Assembly (NCBI GenBank): GCA_002783405.1
Contig: PFGG01000055.1
Span: 118,003-182,002 of the forward strand
Origin: a bacterium (Candidatus Blackallbacteria) CG13_big_fil_rev_8_21_14_2_50_49_14
Lineage (GTDB): Bacteria; Cyanobacteriota; Sericytochromatia; UBA7694
Direction of reading: 5' to 3'
Length of the DNA stretch: 64,000 bases
The position numbers and the translations under genes are program-made. This document shows positions 25,323 to 33,683 of the stretch, piece after piece. How positions within the stretch are numbered: the first letter of the stretch is position 1; each line of letters opens with the position of its first letter. Under the pieces are notes generated by a model. The model ran no database searches. It was not told the origin of the DNA and worked only from the letters and a program-made list of their open reading frames with translations.

Positions 25323-25437
25323 CTTGCTTAAGTCAAGACGATGCCGTTAGTTGGCCAGCCTGGCGGGTTTTGTGATATAATAAAAGTGTTCATAAGCGCT
25401 CCATTATTAGGTTTGATGGCCGTCAGGTATGGTCAAC
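25323..25437 (-). repeat. Cassette leader with 21-codon mini-ORF (copy D), 5' edge of the array
   Basis: The minus strand starts GTTGACC at 25437 and is then nearly identical to copy C (CTGACGGCCATCAAACCTAA and onwards). A 21-codon ORF runs from ATG 25393 to TAA 25328 and begins MNTFIISQNPPGWPTN. The stop lies inside the hairpin CTTG-ACT-TAA-GCAAG (25323-25337). No attC hairpin precedes it, so GTTGACC marks the abrupt 5' edge of the array. Confidence 0.6.
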
Positions 25438-25440
25438 AAG

Positions 25441-25790
25441 TAATTATCCAGGGGCAGGATAATCCCATCACCACCCCCAGCCCCCCTTCTCAACACAAAT
25501 CCCCATCAGCTTTTCAGCCTTGCTGTATAACTCCAACTTGCCCCCCAAATCAACGAAATTTAGCATTTTCCAAACAAATCTCAATGTCCATCTAACACGC
25601 CAAAACGCAACTTATCCTGTTTCCGTATAACTCCACAAATCGGAGAATTATACTTCTGAATGAACATTCCATCTTTGAAATCTTCTTCCGTATAACTCCA
25701 CTCCAGGAAGAATTATCCATCCCAGTATCTTGCCCCTGAATAATTATTCGCTTTCTGTATAACGCCACATTTCGGAGAATTATTCAGTTC
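25441..25790. repeat. Cluster of degenerate GTATAACTCC hairpins
   Basis: The motif (C)YGTATAACKCCA occurs at 25523, 25623, 25688 and 25754; the last three are spaced 65-66 bases. In those three copies it is followed after about 6-8 bases by a loose inverse (GGAGAATTATAC-like at 25641, 25706, 25773). In the best copy, GTATAA-CTCC pairs with GGAG-aa-TTATAC, leaving an AA bulge. A related ATTATCC...GGATAAT palindrome lies at 25443-25470. The ~200 bases between this cluster and the next gene (25791-25984) hold an AT-rich stretch with no gene seen. Confidence 0.55.
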
Positions 25791-25972
25791 TCGAATAACA
25801 CCATTATATTTTCTATCCCTTATGATATCTGCAATTGGATTTTCAATCAAGTTGACGATAATTATTACAATTTTTTAAAATTAGTCACAAAATAGCTCAA
25901 TGTAATCACAAAATGAAACATTGTAAAACTTTTGTCATATAGGCCACTATCTGTTTCACCCCCCAGACACGC

Positions 25973-25978
25973 TATAAT
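25973..25978 (+). promoter_or_regulatory. Candidate -10 box, possible leaderless start
   Basis: A perfect TATAAT ends six bases before the ATG at 25985, which would place the transcript start at or near the start codon. No convincing -35 box is seen 16-18 bases upstream, and no Shine-Dalgarno sequence is present. Confidence 0.3.
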
Positions 25979-25984
25979 TTGAAC

Positions 25985-27259
25985 ATGTGCAGCCCCCTCG
26001 AAAAAATCACTGAGCTGGTTCAAACATCCCAATGGGATCAGGCCTGGGAACTGTGTCAGGCCAGCCTCAAAACCAGCTCTCAAAACCCTGAGCTTTGGGT
26101 TATGCAGGGCTATCTCAGCCTGGAAAAAAGAGACCCGCAAACTGCACTGCAATCCTTTTTAGAGGCACTCGAACAGCTGCTCACAGCCCAAGATCTTAAA
26201 GCCACAGAAAACTTACTGGCCCAGGTACAGCCCCTCTTTCCAAACCTGCCTGTTCTCAGCCAAGTTAAAGCCCGCTTATTGCTCAAACAGAAACAATGGC
26301 AGGCAGCACACCAAACTTTCTGCTCTCTCTCCAAACTGCCCCAGGGAGCTTTGCCCTTTGAAGAACTTGACCTGAGCCCCACCCCGCTCAGCGTTTACCC
26401 CTTCGAAGTACAGCACCAACAGACACAACTCAGCCATCTGCTCTCAGCTCAGGCCCTGTCCTCGGAATACCGCCAGTTGCAAAGCCACTGGCAAAACCTG
26501 GCCAATACCTTGCAAACCCATCCGCCCTTTCAGGCCTGCGACATTTCAAGCCCTGGCAGCCGCTGGCTCAAGCAAGCTTTCTATGCCCCCTCTCTGCCTG
26601 AATTTGAATCGGTTATCAACCCAGCACTAGATACAGCCTCCATTGAGAACCGTTTTCTTGAAAGCGGCTGGTGTACCCTCGATGAACTGCTCATACCCGA
26701 AGCCCTGGCAAGTCTCCAGCGCTACGCCCTGCAAGCCACAATCTGGCACAAGGCCTATGCTAACGGTTATTTGGGCGCATCCTGGCTCGAAGGTTATCAT
26801 CCCCAACTGCTCTTTCAATTGGCTGCTGAGCTGCCAGAACGCCTGCCCCAAATTTTCAAAGGCCTAACGCTTAAAAATATGTGGGCCATCATCTGCGATC
26901 AGCGCAGCCAGGGAACAGGGGTGCATGGAGACGAAGCCACCCTCAATCTCAATCTCTGGCTCACCCCCACCAGCGCCAATCAAGATCTTCACAGTGGGGG
27001 GCTGATTATCTATGACCAACCCGCTCCTGCCGCTTGGTCCTTTGTGGAGTATAACCAGGCCGATAAAATGCCAGAAATCTATGCTTATCTCAAAGCCACA
27101 GGTGCAAAAGCGCAGAGAGTCGCTTACCGCCAAAACCGCGCTGTGCTCTTTCGCTCAGATTTCTTCCATGAATCAGACCACTTGAATTTCAAAGCGGGTT
27201 TTGAAAACCAGCGCATCACCAGTATTCAGCTCTTTGGGGAAAAAAGAACCCCCAGCTGA
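25985..27259 (+). CDS. TPR protein with 2OG-Fe(II) oxygenase domain
   Basis: The protein has about 424 residues. The first ~120 form tetratricopeptide-like helices (WDQAWELCQASLKTSSQNPELW, then LVMQGYLSLEKRDPQTALQSF). From about 215 comes a double-stranded beta-helix oxygenase domain. GVHGDEATLNLNLWLTP gives the His-x-Asp iron ligands (about H314, D316). FRSDFFHESDHLNF gives the distal His (about H395). NQRITSIQLFG supplies the Arg that binds 2-oxoglutarate. It would hydroxylate an unknown, perhaps protein, substrate. ATG 25985 is preferred over a TTG six bases upstream. Higher GC than the island shows the return to the core chromosome. Confidence 0.85.
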   Translation: MCSPLEKITELVQTSQWDQAWELCQASLKTSSQNPELWVMQGYLSLEKRDPQTALQSFLEALEQLLTAQDLKATENLLAQVQPLFPNLPVLSQVKARLLLKQKQWQAAHQTFCSLSKLPQGALPFEELDLSPTPLSVYPFEVQHQQTQLSHLLSAQALSSEYRQLQSHWQNLANTLQTHPPFQACDISSPGSRWLKQAFYAPSLPEFESVINPALDTASIENRFLESGWCTLDELLIPEALASLQRYALQATIWHKAYANGYLGASWLEGYHPQLLFQLAAELPERLPQIFKGLTLKNMWAIICDQRSQGTGVHGDEATLNLNLWLTPTSANQDLHSGGLIIYDQPAPAAWSFVEYNQADKMPEIYAYLKATGAKAQRVAYRQNRAVLFRSDFFHESDHLNFKAGFENQRITSIQLFGEKRTPS

Positions 27260-27331
27260 GCGTGCCCGACTGTCACTTGCTTCCCCTGCTAAGCCATGCT
27301 AAAACATTAAAAACAGAAAGGCTCCATCCTC

Positions 27332-28120
27332 ATGCGTACATCTCTGCTTGGAATTTTAGTGCTTTCAGCCCTGCTGATTTCTGGCCCCGCCGCCCAAGCG
27401 GCCCCAGTCGGCACCACACCGGATACCCGCCCGGCAGCCCCTCAACAGCGCAAGCAATGGACCACCCAGGGAGTTTCGCTTCAGCTCAGTGGCTCGGGCC
27501 TGATCGGCAATGTCAATCTGCTCAATCTCTCTTCTTTGCTTTCCTATAATCTCAATCTCGACAAACACCAATTTTTTCTTGATTTTGGCAATCTCTATAC
27601 CAAAGCGGGCAGCAACGAGGTCGCCAATCGAATCAACGGCTCGGTGCTCTATGCCTATAACGCGCTGGATAATTTCAATATTTACGCCTACAGCACCCAC
27701 AGCACCGACCGTTCCATCAAGCTCAATTACCGTTTAACCAATGGAGCGGGGGTCTGTTTGCATAAAATCGCCTCGCCGGTTTTCAATCTGTTTTTGGTAA
27801 GTTTGGGTCTGGCCTATGAAAACGAATGGTTTGAAAATAATATTTCCCCCTCTGCCCTGCGCTCGGTGCTGAGGGTCAATGCCGTGCTACCACTGGGCGA
27901 AACCGCCGAAGCAGGCGTCGACAGTTTCTATACCCCTGTTGTCAATGATTTCGGCGATTACCGAATTTACGCCGAAGCCTTCGTCAAATTTCAGCTCACC
28001 CCCGATCTGATTTCGCTCAAACTTTCAGTCGCAGACGAATACGACTCCCGGCCGCAACCGGGAGTCATGAACAATGATTTTGGGGTCTTTGCCACCCTGG
28101 GGCTGGATTGGGGCTATTAG
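27332..28120 (+). CDS. DUF481-like outer membrane beta-barrel protein
   Basis: The 262-residue protein has a clear signal peptide (MRTSLLGILVLSALLISGP, cleavage near AAQAA). The mature chain has alternating hydrophobic strands: LSYNLNLDKHQFFLDFGN, RINGSVLYAYNALDNF, GLAYENEWFENNISPSALRS. It ends with an aromatic residue (LGLDWGY), as outer membrane barrels do. The pattern fits DUF481/YdiY-type proteins. The function is unknown. Its stop overlaps that of the convergent protease gene by four bases. Confidence 0.75.
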   Translation: MRTSLLGILVLSALLISGPAAQAAPVGTTPDTRPAAPQQRKQWTTQGVSLQLSGSGLIGNVNLLNLSSLLSYNLNLDKHQFFLDFGNLYTKAGSNEVANRINGSVLYAYNALDNFNIYAYSTHSTDRSIKLNYRLTNGAGVCLHKIASPVFNLFLVSLGLAYENEWFENNISPSALRSVLRVNAVLPLGETAEAGVDSFYTPVVNDFGDYRIYAEAFVKFQLTPDLISLKLSVADEYDSRPQPGVMNNDFGVFATLGLDWGY

Positions 28121-29466
28121 CTTGAAACTTTAACCTTCATCACCCAGTTCAGATCGAGATCCCCTGAGCCAATCGTCAGGGTTTTCGTGGTGGTGCCTGT
28201 CCAGCCTGTATTCACATACAGTTTACGGGTTGAACCATTTTCATAATAGCCATAGGCTGTAACGGCATGGCCTTCCAAACCGGGGTCTGAAGTGTCCAAT
28301 TCATCATGAAAACCCACAATCGCAGGGCGACCATCGTCAATCTCACCCTGTACTGAATTAAACAGCGATTTGTCTCCGCCGAGGGTGTCCAGATTGGTTT
28401 TAACTGTCAGGTTGCGATCATCCCGCCCCCATTTGCGGCCAAGATAGGCCCAGATTTCTTTGCTTGAACCACAATTGGTTTTTACATAATCTGCAATTTT
28501 TTCGTGCATGGCTTCCACCGAAGAGGTTTGAGAACTGGCACTGCCGGCCACCGTATTGTAATCATTGTCGTAAAAACCATAGAGCATGCTCCAGGCCACA
28601 GGCACACAGCCCACAGGACAAGAGCTGGTCACATAGTGTTGATAATATTTGGGCACGCCAGAGAGCGATTTGCTGGAAGAAGATTTTGTCGCAAAACTCA
28701 AACTTTTATCAAAGGGGGCCTCAAACTTTTGCCAAGCCTGGGCAATCACCGTTTCGGTATCGGGGAAATAAATTAATTTTTGTTTTCCAGACCGGGCCAG
28801 CTCGAAATCAAAATCACGGCGCAGACTGCGCAAGGCATATTTTTCAGGTTGTTCAGCCTCTGCCAAGGCATAGGCAAAAGCCGAGAAGCGATAAAATTTG
28901 GGCTGGGCTGGCAGGGCTCCCTGTTTTTTCAGATAATCCTGTTCAAGTAAAGCGCGGTGGCCACTGCCCTCCGTGGAATACTCGGGCACGGGCGTGACAT
29001 AGCGTGAGGTGTTGACGATCAAATAGCCCAACGCTTCTCCTTTATCAGACTGCACCAAAAACTCAAAAGCACCCGGCTCAGCTTCAAAACCATCATAAAA
29101 ACTGAGCGAGGGCTCGGGCTTCAACTGTGCGTTCTGGTTGCTCCATGCCGATTCCTGCTGGCGGTTTTCTTCAAGAAAGTGCAGGGCAATTTGAGCCGCC
29201 TGGCTGGCATTGATTCGCTTTCCGGTTAAAAGCGGGCGTTGCAGTTTCACGGTGCTGATTTCACGAAAGGGTTTCGGCGTCACGGCATCGGCCTCATCAT
29301 CAATCGCCATCGCTGGCCGAGAGGCAAAGGGTTCCTGAGACACCGCTGGCTTTTCAGGTTTCAGGGCCGAAACCAAGGTATTCAGATTGGCGGGAGTACA
29401 GGCACTGACGACACCGCTCAGCAAAAGCAGACTGAGAGAAATTTTAAAACTTGTATTTTTTTTCAT
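28117..29466 (-). CDS. Secreted papain-fold (C39-like) cysteine protease lipoprotein
   Basis: The 449-residue protein begins MKKNTSFKISLSLLLLSG and ends its signal with the lipobox VSAC, so it is probably a lipoprotein. A propeptide-like region of ~230 residues precedes the protease domain. The catalytic Cys lies in SCPVGCVPVAWSMLYGFYD. The His lies in LEGHAVTAYGYYE. An Asn/Gly strand follows (LYVNTGWTG), as in C39-type and C10-type peptidases. ATG 29466 is preferred to an upstream in-frame TTG/ATG at 29499 because it gives a normal signal peptide. Extracellular or periplasmic proteolysis is the likely role. Confidence 0.78.
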   Translation of the reverse strand: MKKNTSFKISLSLLLLSGVVSACTPANLNTLVSALKPEKPAVSQEPFASRPAMAIDDEADAVTPKPFREISTVKLQRPLLTGKRINASQAAQIALHFLEENRQQESAWSNQNAQLKPEPSLSFYDGFEAEPGAFEFLVQSDKGEALGYLIVNTSRYVTPVPEYSTEGSGHRALLEQDYLKKQGALPAQPKFYRFSAFAYALAEAEQPEKYALRSLRRDFDFELARSGKQKLIYFPDTETVIAQAWQKFEAPFDKSLSFATKSSSSKSLSGVPKYYQHYVTSSCPVGCVPVAWSMLYGFYDNDYNTVAGSASSQTSSVEAMHEKIADYVKTNCGSSKEIWAYLGRKWGRDDRNLTVKTNLDTLGGDKSLFNSVQGEIDDGRPAIVGFHDELDTSDPGLEGHAVTAYGYYENGSTRKLYVNTGWTGTTTKTLTIGSGDLDLNWVMKVKVSS

Positions 29467-29583
29467 GGCACTTCGCTCTCTTTCTTTGGATAACCCCATT
29501 ATCTCTTGAAAAAGAATTCAGGACGAGGAGGCTTGTCACGCCAAATCTGTGAGCAGAGAACACCCTTTTCTGTGAGCAGGCAC

Positions 29584-29610
29584 AAAAAAAGAGCCTCCCG
29601 AAGGAGACTC
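29584..29610 (-). terminator. Rho-independent terminator of the citrate synthase gene
   Basis: On the minus strand GAG-t-CTCC-ttcg-GGAG-g-CTC forms a stable tetraloop hairpin followed by seven T residues. It lies about 17 bases after the stop codon. Confidence 0.85.
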
Positions 29611-29627
29611 TTTACATTTCTTAAAGT

Positions 29628-30752
29628 TTAGCCGCGTTCAGCGATCGGTTTTGAAACCCGGCTGACAGGGCCTGTATAATCTGCGCGGGGGCGAATCAGG
29701 CGATTGTTGCCATATTGCTCAAGAATATGGGCAACCCAGCCACTGATACGGCTCAAAGCGAAGATCGGTGTATACAGATCGATGGGAATTCCCAAAACGA
29801 AATAGACGCTGGCTGAATAGAAATCCACATTGGGTTTCATGCCTTTTTTCTCAAGCATGTCTTTCTCAAGCAGATCTGACATTTCATACCATTTCATTTC
29901 GCCGTTCATTTTGCCCAACTCATAGGACATCTTCTTGAGATGCTTGGCACGGGGGTCGCCATCTTTGTAGACACGGTGACCAAAACCCATGATCCGCTCT
30001 TTGTTTTCAAGCGCATCATTCAGAAAAGCTGCTACTTTGCTGACTTCACCAATTTTTTGCAGGGTACGAATCACCTGTTCATTGGCACCCCCATGCAGGG
30101 GGCCCTTGAGGGTTCCCACAGCTGAAGTCACGGCAGAATAGATATCTGCCAGGGTAGAGACGGTTTGACGGGCCGCAAAGGTTGAGGCATTCAGTTCATG
30201 ATCCGCATGCAGAATCAAAGCCTTATCCAGCGCTTCAACCGCGATAGGATCGGGATCACTGTCATGCATCATCTGCAGAAAACTGGCAGCAGTGCTGAGG
30301 CCAGGTTTGGGAGCAACGGGTGCTTTGCCACGACGAATTCGTTCTTGGGCTGCAATCACCGTAGGCATCTGGGCAATCAGTCGAATCGCTTTGCGGCGAT
30401 TGGCTTCTGTGGAATTGTCTTCAGACTCATTGTCATAAAGCCCCAGCAGAGAGATACCGGTGCGCAGACGTTCCATTGGAGAATGCGTAATCGGAAGCTG
30501 TTTCAAGACCTCAAGAAACGCTGCCTCTACAGGACGTGCGTCGTTCAATTGCTGATTCAACTCATCCAATTGTGCTTGGGTGGGCAAATCATCATTCAGC
30601 AGAAGATAAATCACCTCTTCAAAGGTGGTATTTTCTGCCAGATCGTCGATATTATAACCCCGATAGGTCAGAACGCCATCGACAATCGAAGAAACGGAAG
30701 AACTGAGGGCAACAATGCCTTCCAGCCCCTTGTTGGCTGTTTCAGTGCTCAT
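29628..30752 (-). CDS. gltA: Citrate synthase
   Basis: This 374-residue enzyme condenses acetyl-CoA and oxaloacetate to citrate, opening the TCA cycle. Diagnostic blocks are all present: SIVDGVLTYRGYNIDDL, SPMERLRTGISLL, ILHADHELNASTFAAR (substrate-binding His), LKGPLHGGANE, MGFGHRVYKDGDPRA (catalytic His) and FYSASVYFVLGIP (around the catalytic Asp). The length matches the short homodimeric type (CitZ/PrpC-like) rather than the ~430-residue Gram-negative hexamer, so 2-methylcitrate synthase activity is possible. The start ATG has an AAGAGG site. It is a single gene with a strong terminator. Confidence 0.93.
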   Translation of the reverse strand: MSTETANKGLEGIVALSSSVSSIVDGVLTYRGYNIDDLAENTTFEEVIYLLLNDDLPTQAQLDELNQQLNDARPVEAAFLEVLKQLPITHSPMERLRTGISLLGLYDNESEDNSTEANRRKAIRLIAQMPTVIAAQERIRRGKAPVAPKPGLSTAASFLQMMHDSDPDPIAVEALDKALILHADHELNASTFAARQTVSTLADIYSAVTSAVGTLKGPLHGGANEQVIRTLQKIGEVSKVAAFLNDALENKERIMGFGHRVYKDGDPRAKHLKKMSYELGKMNGEMKWYEMSDLLEKDMLEKKGMKPNVDFYSASVYFVLGIPIDLYTPIFALSRISGWVAHILEQYGNNRLIRPRADYTGPVSRVSKPIAERG

Positions 30753-30907
30753 GTAAATAACCTCTTTCTGCTTTCTTCAGTAGCAAATCTACTCTTTTCC
30801 TTTTTGATCTGCTTACATCGTTGCGATCAGTATAATACGCTTTGGCAAAGGTTAGCGGCTGAGGAGTGCTGATTCAAACAAAAAAAGCCTGTCTTTTTAA
30901 GAATGTC

Positions 30908-31582
30908 TTATTTATTTGAGGGGATACTTTTACGTAAAACCTTACGAATCGCTTCAGCATCGGGTGCTTTGGGAAAGCGTTTGAGATACTGCGACAAATA
31001 GAGATAGACTTCTTTTTGCTTGCCTTGCTGTTGGTAAATGGCACCCAGATTGCGGTAGGGATCCGGAAAATTGGGATCCAATTTGAGCGCTTTCTCAAAC
31101 GCTGCCTGGGCCTTTTTCAAATCCTTGAGTTCAATATACAAAACCCCCAGATTGTTCTGGGCCTGTACATTTTGGGGCTCTAATTTCAAGGCCGATTCAA
31201 AATGCTCAGCAGCTTCTTTTAATTTGTTTTGATTGGCATATAAAATAGCGACATTTTCATGCAAGACAGAATTGTTGGGATTAATTTTCAGTGCAGCTTC
31301 AAAATGTTGAAGGGCTTCCGAATGCTTGCCCATTTTCTGATAAATATTGCCTTGAACCACCAAAATGCGTTCATCTTTGGGGTGTTTACTTTCTGCTTTT
31401 TCAGCAGCGGCCAAAGCCTGTTCCAATTTATTCTCTAAAAGCAGGGTTTCTGCTTGGGCAATCATTTGTTCGGGCGGAACTTCCAGCATTTTGACAATCT
31501 GATACCCGGATCCGGTTAAGAAGATCAGACCAAAAATAACCCCGAAGGTTTTCATCATTAAATCATTTTTCTTAGCAGCCAT
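30908..31582 (-). CDS. Membrane-anchored TPR protein at the end of the flagellar operon
   Basis: The 224-residue protein has an N-terminal membrane anchor (MKTFGVIFGLIFLTGSGYQIV). About five tetratricopeptide repeats follow (for example HSEALQHFEAALKINPNN, KEAAEHFESALKLEPQN and KKAQAAFEKALKLDPNF). Such repeats mediate protein contacts. It lies 24 bases downstream of fliR on the same strand and is probably co-transcribed, so a flagellum-related assembly role is possible, though many TPR proteins have other jobs. ATG 31582 is taken as the start; a TTG lies nine bases upstream. Confidence 0.8.
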   Translation of the reverse strand: MAAKKNDLMMKTFGVIFGLIFLTGSGYQIVKMLEVPPEQMIAQAETLLLENKLEQALAAAEKAESKHPKDERILVVQGNIYQKMGKHSEALQHFEAALKINPNNSVLHENVAILYANQNKLKEAAEHFESALKLEPQNVQAQNNLGVLYIELKDLKKAQAAFEKALKLDPNFPDPYRNLGAIYQQQGKQKEVYLYLSQYLKRFPKAPDAEAIRKVLRKSIPSNK

Positions 31583-31605
31583 TGGATTCAAATCTTTCTA
31601 TACAG

Positions 31606-32571
31606 TTAAGGTGGAGCTGTTTGGGTAGGTTGCGTCCCTTGGGTTCCCTGAACAGGTGCTGCCGGTTCAAATGGCTCATCCGAATCGCCGGGTGACTTGA
31701 GCAGTGGAAAACCGGGGGGAACCCCCAGATTTTCGAGCATGGCTTTGTGGCGGTTGTTTTCATTCATTTGCTGCCAACGCACCCCTTCTGCCACGGCGGT
31801 AATCGAACCTTGGGCATTGACCGCCATGCGGTATGAAAAATCCTGCATAACTGAAACCAAGGTCGCAAAAATAACCGTGATCAAGAGCATGCCGGTGGTG
31901 GGCTTCATGGCAAAGTTCAATTCAAGGATATTGATCTGGGGAGCCACACGGTTCATCATGCCCAAACCAAAATCCACAACAAACACCACAACAATAATCG
32001 GCAGGGCAATTTGCACACCCACCGTAAAAATCTGTGAGGTTATATCCACCAGTTTACGCAGGGCAATGCCGGTGCCAAAGTCAAAGGTGCCAATCGGCAG
32101 AATTTCAAAGGTCTTGAAAAAGGCCTTGAGTAGGAAAAGGTGCGCATAGGAACTGATCAGCACAATCGTGCCCAACTGGTACATAAACTTACCAATGATG
32201 GTGGATTGCTGCTTGGTCTGCGGGTTAAACTGCATCACCATGCTCAAACCAATCTGAACGTCGATAATTTCACCCCCGGCCTGAATCGCCACGAGAATAA
32301 TATTGGCGGTAAAGCCAAACAAAATCCCCACCAGAAACTCACGAATCATGAGCAGGATATAGGGAAAAAACTGAGTGGGAATTTCAGCTGGCAGGTTGGG
32401 CGTGCCCAAAAGATAGAAAAAAGCGAGTGAAAGCGCAATCGCAACACGGGCCATGCCGGGGACGGTGGCAGATCCCAAATAAGGGGTCTGAAGGGTCAGA
32501 GCCAGGGTGCGCGCCACCACCAACATGAAGATCGGAACATGTTTCTCTAGCGCAAAGACAATAATTTCCAT
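31606..32571 (-). CDS. fliR: Flagellar export apparatus protein FliR
   Basis: The 321-residue integral membrane protein has the FliR layout. The N-terminal segments are VPIFMLVVARTLALTLQTPYLG and VPGMARVAIALSLAFFYLL. The family core follows: QAGGEIIDVQIGLSMVMQFNP, FVVDFGLGMMNRVAPQINI. It has about six transmembrane helices, and a Pro/Gln/Thr-rich C-terminal tail of ~50 residues beyond the usual end. FliR forms, with FliP and FliQ, the helical export gate of the flagellar type III system. It follows fliQ by four bases. Confidence 0.93.
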   Translation of the reverse strand: MEIIVFALEKHVPIFMLVVARTLALTLQTPYLGSATVPGMARVAIALSLAFFYLLGTPNLPAEIPTQFFPYILLMIREFLVGILFGFTANIILVAIQAGGEIIDVQIGLSMVMQFNPQTKQQSTIIGKFMYQLGTIVLISSYAHLFLLKAFFKTFEILPIGTFDFGTGIALRKLVDITSQIFTVGVQIALPIIVVVFVVDFGLGMMNRVAPQINILELNFAMKPTTGMLLITVIFATLVSVMQDFSYRMAVNAQGSITAVAEGVRWQQMNENNRHKAMLENLGVPPGFPLLKSPGDSDEPFEPAAPVQGTQGTQPTQTAPP

Positions 32572-32575
32572 GGCC

Positions 32576-32848
32576 CTAGCGGGTCAGGTAAGAAGGTAGG
32601 TTGATCAACAAATGCGTCAGAAACTGTTTTGCTGTACTCATATGCCAGGGGCTGATCAAAATCAGCATACTAAAAACACAGATGGTTTTTGGCACAAAGC
32701 TGAGTGTTTGTTCCTGGATCTGGGTAACCGCCTGAAGAATACTTACCGTTAAACCCACCAACATAGCGGTTAAAATCAAAGGCAAAGACATCAAAACAAT
32801 CATCATGATCGCCTGGGTGCCTAAGGTCAGAATTAAACTCTGGGACAT
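32576..32848 (-). CDS. fliQ: Flagellar export apparatus protein FliQ
   Basis: The 90-residue protein has two transmembrane hairpin helices (AIMMIVLMSLPLILTAMLVG and TICVFSMLILISPWHM). Between them sits the hallmark LQAVTQIQEQTLSFVPK, which matches the FliQ/SctS signature. The start ATG has a GAGAGGGAAA site eight bases upstream. It lies between fliP (13 bases) and fliR (four bases). Confidence 0.95.
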   Translation of the reverse strand: MSQSLILTLGTQAIMMIVLMSLPLILTAMLVGLTVSILQAVTQIQEQTLSFVPKTICVFSMLILISPWHMSTAKQFLTHLLINLPSYLTR

Positions 32849-32861
32849 ATGCTTTTCCCTC

Positions 32862-33683
32862 TCATATTCGGAAGCTCATGACAATGGCCTGAAGGATCAG
32901 GAACCAGCCATCAGCCAGGGTGAAAACCAGAATCTTAAAGGGTAGAGAAATCGTAACAGGAGAAAGCATCATCATCCCCAAGGCCAGCAAAGTATTCGCA
33001 ACCACCAAGTCAATGACCAGGAAGGGCAAAAACAAGACAAACCCCATTTTAAATCCGGTGGTCAGTTCACTGACCATAAAGGCGGGAATGACCACATGCA
33101 AGGGCACATCGGAAGGACGCTGGGGCTTGGGTTGATTGACCAGGCGAATAAAGAAACCCAATTCCTGTTTACTGGTATGTTTGAGCATAAAGGTCTTGAT
33201 CGGTGTCAAGCCTCTTTCAACGGCAATCGATTGGGTAATCTTATTGTCAAGATAGGGAACAATTGCGTCGTTGTTGATTTTATCCCAAACGGGGGCCATG
33301 GTATAGAGCGTCAGGAAAAGGGCAATACCTACCACCACCTGGTTGGGAGGATTGGTTTGGGTACCCATCGCTGTACGCAGAAAACTGAGCACAATCAAAG
33401 TACGCACAAAGGAGGTGGTCATAATAAACATAAAGGGCAAGACGGTTAACAAAGCCATGAAGACAATCAATTGCAGGGGGGTTCCCAATTCTTCAAGGCT
33501 CATCGGCTTGCGCATATCCACCGTATCCAAAAGGTTGGTTGGATTGGCCGGTGCCACAGGAGAGGTCGGCAAGGGCCCCGATTGCGCCAAAGCCGGTAAA
33601 GTATAAAACAGGAGGATCAAGGCCAGTACAGCAAATGAAGCTGAGGCCAGATACTTAATCAGTTGTGTTTTTTTCATGATCAT
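32862..33683 (-). CDS. fliP: Flagellar export apparatus protein FliP
   Basis: FliP is the core of the export gate. After an N-terminal signal-like hydrophobic stretch (ASASFAVLALILLFYTLPALAQ) come the family blocks PLQLIVFMALLTVLPFMFIMTTSFVRTLIVLSFLR, QTNPPNQVVVGIALFLT and VVIPAFMVSELTTGFKMGF. The end is SLPFKILVFTLADGWFLILQ. About 273 residues result from ATG 33683; ATG 33677 is an alternative. The start lies inside the end of fliO (overlap about 29 bases), pointing to coupled translation. The very long frame upstream of 33683 is read-through within fliO and is not used. Confidence 0.93.
   Translation of the reverse strand: MIMKKTQLIKYLASASFAVLALILLFYTLPALAQSGPLPTSPVAPANPTNLLDTVDMRKPMSLEELGTPLQLIVFMALLTVLPFMFIMTTSFVRTLIVLSFLRTAMGTQTNPPNQVVVGIALFLTLYTMAPVWDKINNDAIVPYLDNKITQSIAVERGLTPIKTFMLKHTSKQELGFFIRLVNQPKPQRPSDVPLHVVIPAFMVSELTTGFKMGFVLFLPFLVIDLVVANTLLALGMMMLSPVTISLPFKILVFTLADGWFLILQAIVMSFRI

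Noticed and set aside
25512..25790. CRISPR-like spacing (about 34-base palindromic units with 31-32-base gaps)
   Set aside because: Only three or four units, the arms and loops differ between copies, and no cas genes are present. I treat it as a hairpin cluster instead.
30874..30905. Terminator of the flagellar operon
   Set aside because: Runs of A and T around GCCTGTC look suggestive, but the pairing is only A/T-rich with at most a weak G-C core, so I did not list it.
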